Shown: piece by piece, positions 12,883 through 16,843 of the stretch | How positions within the stretch are numbered: the first letter of the stretch is position 1 | Layout: each line of letters opens with the position of its first letter | NCBI GenBank assembly: GCA_017559045.1 | Contig: JAFYTB010000143.1 | Location: 1-16,843 of the forward strand | Length of the DNA stretch: 16,843 nucleotides | Reading direction: 5' to 3' | Origin: Eggerthellaceae bacterium | GTDB lineage: Bacteria; Actinomycetota; Coriobacteriia; Coriobacteriales; Eggerthellaceae | Made by a program: the position numbers and the translations under genes | The notes under the pieces: model-generated | What the model was told of the DNA's origin: nothing | The model's database searches: none | The model's input: the letters and a program-made list of their open reading frames with translations, nothing else

Positions 12883-14208
12883 ATGAATGAGGTAGTGAGC
12901 ATCGAGCGGATGGGGTATGGCTCTGAGGCCATCGCTCACCTCAAGGACGGCAAGGCGGTGTTCGTTGAAGGCGGATGCCCTGGCGACGTCGTCGAAATCC
13001 AATTAACCGAGGAGAAGTCGAGCTTTGCTCGCGCTCGCGTTGAGAGCATCGTCGAGCCCTCTTTGCTGCGTGTTGATCCGCCGGTGTGCTCTGCTTCTTG
13101 CGGAGGCTGCCCGTGGTCTCATCTCTCCTACGCCGCTCAGCTTGATGCGAAGAGAAACCATGTTGTGTCGGCTCTTACCCGCAATGCGCGTTTTGACGCC
13201 GAGCGTGCGGAAAGCCTCGTCGCCGAGTGCGTCCCCAGCAAGCGCGAGTGGGGTTACCGCAATAAGATTGAGATGGGAGTCGGCGCCGATGCGGCAGGTC
13301 GATTCACGCTCGGCTTCCGCTCTGAGGGAAGCCATGCGTTCTCCCAGCCTGATTCCTGTCCGGTGGCTCATAGGCTTATGGAGAAGTCTCCCAAGGCGCT
13401 GCGTGGTGCGCTTCGCTATCTCCAGGGTAACGAAGACCTTGGAATTTTCCGCGTGGGTGTGCGCGGCAGCCTGCGCACGAAGGATGTTGAGATTGCCCTT
13501 TGGACTAAGCCCGGCGCTTTCCCTCGCGCCGCTGTTGCCAAGACGCTGCAGAGTGCTTTGAAGTGCACGAGCATCGTTCGCGTGATGGCCGACCCCGGTA
13601 AGGCCCGTGTTGTCAAGAAGGTCGAGACGCTCTACGGAAAGGGCTGCTGGGCTGAAAAGTTCATCGAGCCCGAGGTCAACTTCCTCACGAGTGCACCCTC
13701 GTTCTTCCAAGTGAATACCGCTCAGGCTGAGAAGCTGGTTGATATTGTCCTGTCTGGCTTGAACGTGGGGGAGGGCGACCTGGTCGCAGACCTCTATGCT
13801 GGCGGCGGCACCTTCTCTGTTCCCCTGGCATTAGCGGGAGCTGACGTCATCGCCGTCGAATCGGCTGGCTCCTCGGTGCGCGACCTTAATAGAAACGCTC
13901 AGATGAACAATGTGGACATCGAGGTCATCGGCGGTGATGCTGGCCTTGAGCTGCCTGATCTCGGCGAGCTTGATGCCCTGGTTGTCGACCCGCCGCGCGC
14001 TGGTTTGGCTAAGGGCGTTGTCGAGAGTATCGAGAGGGCAAAACCCGGTCGCGTTGCCTATGTGAGCTGCGATCCTCAGACGTGGGCTCGTGATGTTGCG
14101 CGCTTCGAGTCGTGCGGATATCGCCTCGAGAAGGCTACTCCGGTCGATTTGTTCCCCCAGACCTACCACGTGGAGACAGCAAGTATTTTTGTAAGAAGCA
14201 AGCGTTAA
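12883..14208 (+). CDS. 23S rRNA (uracil-C5)-methyltransferase, RlmD/RumA/TrmA family
   Basis: This SAM-dependent enzyme should make 5-methyluridine in rRNA (or tRNA). Residues 1-58 form a TRAM-type RNA-binding beta barrel. C69, C73, C76 and C159 are placed to bind a [4Fe-4S] cluster as in RumA, although the first spacing is C-x3-C rather than the C-x5-C of E. coli RumA. The methyltransferase domain shows SFFQVN (273-278), the SAM loop DLYAGGGTFS (303-312), VDPPRAG (368-374), the nucleophile C396 in SCDPQT, and the general base E431 in HVETAS. The total of 441 residues is normal. ATG 12883 has AAGGAG six bases upstream. It is divergent from tRNA-Arg, with 79 bases between them. Whether it modifies U1939, U747 or another site cannot be read from the sequence, so I give no symbol. 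Confidence 0.92.
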   Translation: MNEVVSIERMGYGSEAIAHLKDGKAVFVEGGCPGDVVEIQLTEEKSSFARARVESIVEPSLLRVDPPVCSASCGGCPWSHLSYAAQLDAKRNHVVSALTRNARFDAERAESLVAECVPSKREWGYRNKIEMGVGADAAGRFTLGFRSEGSHAFSQPDSCPVAHRLMEKSPKALRGALRYLQGNEDLGIFRVGVRGSLRTKDVEIALWTKPGAFPRAAVAKTLQSALKCTSIVRVMADPGKARVVKKVETLYGKGCWAEKFIEPEVNFLTSAPSFFQVNTAQAEKLVDIVLSGLNVGEGDLVADLYAGGGTFSVPLALAGADVIAVESAGSSVRDLNRNAQMNNVDIEVIGGDAGLELPDLGELDALVVDPPRAGLAKGVVESIERAKPGRVAYVSCDPQTWARDVARFESCGYRLEKATPVDLFPQTYHVETASIFVRSKR

Positions 14209-14240
14209 CTGATAAAATTGATCTTTGTATGTGAACGTTT

Positions 14241-14267
14241 GGAAGAGGCGCGACTTCCGATTGCGCC
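14241..14267 (+). other. Possible H-type pseudoknot or switch hairpins in the cyclophilin leader
   Basis: GGAAG (14241-14245) pairs with CTTCC (14254-14258), and GGCGC (14247-14251) with GCGCC (14263-14267). The two five-pair stems interleave with linkers of one, two and four bases, compatible with an H-type pseudoknot, or they act as alternatives. It ends 23 bases before the cyclophilin start codon. Confidence 0.35.
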
Positions 14268-14290
14268 CAAAACGAGAAAAAGGAGCCGTC

Positions 14291-14824
14291 ATGGCCTTGT
14301 ACACTCCGGCATACCAGCCGACCGGCGAGGAGATCGCCGTTCTCACCACCTCCAAGGGCACCATTCGCGTTCAGCTTGCTGGCAAGGACGCCCCCATTCA
14401 TGTTGGTAACTTCGTCGAGCTCGCTCAGAAGGGCTACTATGACGGCCTGAAGTTCCACCGCTACGTTCCGAACTTCGTCATCCAGGGCGGCTGCCCCAAC
14501 ACCCGCGACATGACCCCCGAGCAGGTTGCACGCGGCGGTCGTGGCCCGGCTGGTCAGCCTGGCACCGGTAACCCCGGCTATTCCATCAAGGAAGAGTACA
14601 CCACCAACCCCAACAACGTGCACAATGACGGCACCCTCGCCATGGCTCGTTCTTCCAACCCCAACTCCGCTGGCTCCCAGTTCTACTTCTGCCTGGGTGC
14701 ACAGGCATTCCTCGACGACGGCTACACCGTCTTCGGTCAGACCCTCGAGGGTCTCGATGTCATCTGGGCTCTTCGCGCAGGCGACGTCATCGAGGGCATC
14801 GTCATCGAGAACGCAGCTGAGTAA
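14291..14824 (+). CDS. Peptidyl-prolyl cis-trans isomerase, cyclophilin type
   Basis: This 177-residue protein speeds cis-trans isomerisation of proline peptide bonds during folding. The cyclophilin core is clear: LTTSKGTIRVQL (18-29), FHRYVPNFVIQGG (55-67) with catalytic R57 and the pocket residues F62 and Q65, HNDGTLAMARSSNPNSAGSQFYF (111-133) with Q130 and F132, and VFGQTLEGLDVI (147-158). The position equal to Trp121 of human CypA, important for cyclosporin binding, is Phe (F140), as in many bacterial members, and the His126 equivalent is Tyr (Y145). No signal peptide or lipobox is present, so it is cytoplasmic. ATG 14291 has AAGGAG six bases upstream; the frame's upstream extension crosses a structured leader and is not part of the domain. 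It follows the methyltransferase gene by 82 bases. Confidence 0.95.
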   Translation: MALYTPAYQPTGEEIAVLTTSKGTIRVQLAGKDAPIHVGNFVELAQKGYYDGLKFHRYVPNFVIQGGCPNTRDMTPEQVARGGRGPAGQPGTGNPGYSIKEEYTTNPNNVHNDGTLAMARSSNPNSAGSQFYFCLGAQAFLDDGYTVFGQTLEGLDVIWALRAGDVIEGIVIENAAE

Positions 14825-14881
14825 CGAGTCGCATATCGACACTCAATTCGGCGGCATCAGTTAGACGACAAGAGGAGCTCT

Positions 14882-16240
14882 ATGAACAACGAGCTATTCG
14901 AGTGGGCGTATGGCCAGTATCAGCAGAAGGATTACCAGGGGGCTTTGCTGTCCTTCACGGATTGCCTTCAGGATCCCGCGGCCTATTTTGAGCCTGGTGA
15001 GATAGGTCTTCTGTATCACCAGATCGGCAACTGCCTTGTTAAGCTCAAGAACCCCACGGAGGCTATTCACGCTTACACGCAGGCAACTGCTGACGTAGAT
15101 TACGCTGCACTCGGTACGGTGCAGTGCAACCTCGGCATGGCCTATGCGTCCCTGCGTGACTACGACAACGCAGTGCGCTGCTTCCAGGCTGCTATCGACG
15201 ATCTCGATTACACCACGCCTTACAAGGCATACTCGGGCATGGGCAATGCGCTCATGAAGCTTGGAAAGACGGCTGAGGCGGGTGTGGCTTTCCGCGAGGC
15301 TGCCCTCGATGAAAGCAATCCTGATCCCACCAAGGCACTGCTTAATCTTGGCGTTTGCTTCATGGCACTTAACCGTCCTGCCGATGCTGTGGCCTCTTAC
15401 GAGAGCGCTCTTCAGTTCGACATGGAGCCGGCTACGCGCAATAAGCTCTTCGCCAGCTTGGGCCAGGCCTACTCCGCATGTGGCCAGATGGCTTATGCCG
15501 TTGACGCTTTCGAGAACGCTCTTGCCGATCGCACTTATGTGCTTTCCGATTCCGCAGCCGTTGACTATCAGCGAGCTATCGCGGCAGTCGCTCAGGGCGC
15601 TTCCGATGCAACGCAGATTCTTCCCATCGCCGACATGTCCGGCCTGGACATGGGTGTCGATGGAAATGTCTATCCCGACGATGAGTACGACTACGACGCA
15701 CAGGATCCGTTCTATTATGACGAGCCCTATGACGTCGAGAATCATCCGGGATACATTGAGGCTGACGAGCAGGGCGAGGATATCTTCTTCAATGCAAGCG
15801 ATGCCGAGCTCGAGCAGTGGTCCAAGGACATGGCTAAGAAGGATCGCAAGCGCCGCAACGTCGGTCTGAAGATTCTCATCTTCATCATTGTCCTGATCAT
15901 CGCTGTCTGCGCTGGTGCTGTTTACGCTTATACCCAGGGCTACGGCTATCCCACGCAGCAGATGGTTGTTGAGCAGCTGTTTGCCGATCCTTACGGATCG
16001 AAGGAGGAGGTGTTCGCCGAGGGCGTTTCCTCTGACGACATCGACTCCATGCTTACTCCTCTGGTCCAGGACGCTAACGCATCTATCGACGGCGTCAACA
16101 TGTCCATGAGCGAGTCTACCGCCTTCGTCACGGCAACTACGCCTGAGGGTGGCGAGGTCACCTACAAGGTGTCCATGGTCCGCGATATGGTTGGTTGGAA
16201 GGTTTCCAACGTCGAGCCGTATTTCGTGAGCCAGAATTAA
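14882..16240 (+). CDS. TPR-repeat membrane protein with acidic linker and extracytoplasmic tail
   Basis: Residues 1-240 are made of about six tetratricopeptide repeats (for example LFEWAYGQYQQKDYQGALLSFTDCL, AYASLRDYDNAVRCFQAAI, ALLNLGVCFMALNRPADAVASYESAL), a protein-protein docking scaffold. An acidic, Tyr/Asp-rich linker follows (about 250-312), then the basic anchor KKDRKRRNVGLK (319-330), one membrane helix (about 330-350) and an outer domain of about 100 residues (351-452). Positive-inside charge puts the TPRs in the cytoplasm and the C-terminus outside. I do not know a named family with this order. GAGGAG stands five bases before ATG 14882. It lies 57 bases after the cyclophilin gene and 91 before ndk, all in one direction, so it may share transcripts with them. 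A scaffold or sensor role across the membrane is inference. Confidence 0.85.
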   Translation: MNNELFEWAYGQYQQKDYQGALLSFTDCLQDPAAYFEPGEIGLLYHQIGNCLVKLKNPTEAIHAYTQATADVDYAALGTVQCNLGMAYASLRDYDNAVRCFQAAIDDLDYTTPYKAYSGMGNALMKLGKTAEAGVAFREAALDESNPDPTKALLNLGVCFMALNRPADAVASYESALQFDMEPATRNKLFASLGQAYSACGQMAYAVDAFENALADRTYVLSDSAAVDYQRAIAAVAQGASDATQILPIADMSGLDMGVDGNVYPDDEYDYDAQDPFYYDEPYDVENHPGYIEADEQGEDIFFNASDAELEQWSKDMAKKDRKRRNVGLKILIFIIVLIIAVCAGAVYAYTQGYGYPTQQMVVEQLFADPYGSKEEVFAEGVSSDDIDSMLTPLVQDANASIDGVNMSMSESTAFVTATTPEGGEVTYKVSMVRDMVGWKVSNVEPYFVSQN

Positions 16241-16331
16241 GGCAATTACGACGCGTGTCGCAAGTCTTCGCCGAGCGTTGGCTTGCGAACTCGTCGATTG
16301 TGAATACTGAAGTTTTGAAAGAAGGAACAAC

Positions 16332-16736
16332 ATGGCATTCCAGAAGACCTACTCCATGATCAAGCCGGACGGCGTCCGCAACGGTCACATTGGCGAGATC
16401 ATCAACCGCATCGAGCGCGTCGGCCTCAAGATCGAGCGCATGGAGCTCGGCATGGTCACCCCCGAGCTGGCCGAGGCTAACTACGGCGAGCACAAGGGCA
16501 AGCCGTTCTACGAGGGCCTCATCGCTTACATCACCTCCGGTCCCGTCGTGAAGATGGTCGTCACCGGCGAGAATGCTGTTGCTACCATGCGTAAGCTCAT
16601 GGGCGCAACCAACCCGGCAGACGCTGCTCCTGGCACCATCCGTGGCGACTTCGGCCTGACCGTTGACGAGAACGTCATTCACGGCTCCGACTCTCCCGAA
16701 TCTGCTGAGCGCGAGATCGGCGTCTTCTTTGGCTAA
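16332..16736 (+). CDS. ndk: Nucleoside diphosphate kinase
   Basis: This cytoplasmic enzyme transfers the gamma-phosphate between nucleoside triphosphates and diphosphates through a phospho-histidine. The 134-residue length and all key segments are standard: MIKPDGVRNGHIGEI with K11, the Y51-centred NYGEHKGKPFY, RKLMGATNPADAAPGTIRGDFG (87-108), and the active-site NVIHGSDS with H117. The C-terminus ESAEREIGVFF is normal. AAGGA precedes ATG 16332 by about six bases. The 91-base gap after the TPR gene contains no strong promoter that I can see. A strong terminator follows at 16777-16829. Confidence 0.98.
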   Translation: MAFQKTYSMIKPDGVRNGHIGEIINRIERVGLKIERMELGMVTPELAEANYGEHKGKPFYEGLIAYITSGPVVKMVVTGENAVATMRKLMGATNPADAAPGTIRGDFGLTVDENVIHGSDSPESAEREIGVFFG

Positions 16737-16749
16737 GAGCCATATGGCT
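16737..16749. repeat. Palindrome after ndk, copy 2
   Basis: GAGCCATATGGCT, whose last 12 bases are a perfect palindrome (16738-16749), begins right after the ndk stop codon. It is identical to bases 3733-3745 in the leader of the Fe-S operon. Confidence 0.45.
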
Positions 16750-16776
16750 TAACTGCCAATGGCATTTGCCACTTTG

Positions 16777-16829
16777 AAGCCCCTGGCTTTTCCGTTGAGA
16801 CTATCAGCGGAAGATGCTGGGGGCTTTTT
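16777..16829 (+). terminator. Terminator of ndk
   Basis: AAGCCCC (16777-16783) pairs with GGGGCTT (16820-16826). An inner helix TCCGTTG/CAGCGGA (16791-16797/16805-16811) extends the structure, and five T end it (16825-16829). Confidence 0.88.
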
Positions 16830-16843
16830 CATCAGATGAGGGA

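Noticed and set aside
12657..12890. Plus-strand open frame of 77 codons across the tRNA-Arg region
   Set aside because: It is antisense to a complete tRNA with its own promoter and terminator.

Overview
The window reads as a chromosomal, housekeeping-rich stretch from a moderately GC-rich Gram-positive bacterium. The best guess is Actinomycetota, class Coriobacteriia (relatives of Collinsella, Slackia or Olsenella). This rests on the look of the proteins (a two-gene minimal SufC/SufB pair, a large M16C presequence-protease-like peptidase, acidic single-pass membrane proteins), strong AGGAGG-type ribosome binding sites and GTG starts; it was not tested by any search. I see no insertion sequence, integrase, phage gene or CRISPR array.

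Layout. 1-421 (-): N-terminal part of a ComF-type phosphoribosyltransferase, cut by the window edge. 422-922: about 500 bases without a credible protein gene, predicted to hold a structured leader. 923-1840 (+): an orphan solute-binding lipoprotein with an acidic tail. Its terminator (1871-1898) is followed by a terminator serving the opposite strand (1917-1941). 1962-3700 (-): the Fe-S assembly pair, ATPase gene first and scaffold gene second. 3913-6843 (-): M16C metallopeptidase. A compact divergent promoter region (about 6885-6922) separates it from two acidic membrane-protein genes (6964-8615, +).

8681-10060 (+) is a complete translation operon: promoter, leader with a hairpin that excludes a terminator, infC, rpmI, rplT and a terminator with a UUCG loop. 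infC most likely begins at a rare AUA codon. From 10061 to 10194 I see only a short hairpin and no gene. A tRNA-Glu(UUC) unit with promoter and terminator follows (10195-10348), then an RhlE-like DEAD-box helicase with a long basic tail (10410-12098) and a small cysteine-rich NifX/FeMo-co-binding-fold protein (12206-12610). tRNA-Arg(CCG) lies on the minus strand (12728-12803) with its own promoter and terminator.

12883-16736 (+) carries an RlmD/RumA-like rRNA methyltransferase, a cytoplasmic cyclophilin preceded by a possible pseudoknot, a TPR/transmembrane protein and nucleoside diphosphate kinase (ndk), which ends at a strong terminator.

Functional themes are translation (IF3, L35, L20, two tRNAs, a helicase, an rRNA methyltransferase), protein folding and turnover (cyclophilin, M16C peptidase) and Fe-S biology (SmsCB-like pair; the methyltransferase has the cysteines expected of a [4Fe-4S] enzyme). 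No clearly new multi-gene system is evident. The best leads are the infC leader and start codon, the structured leader of the lipoprotein gene, and the uncharacterised acidic membrane proteins.
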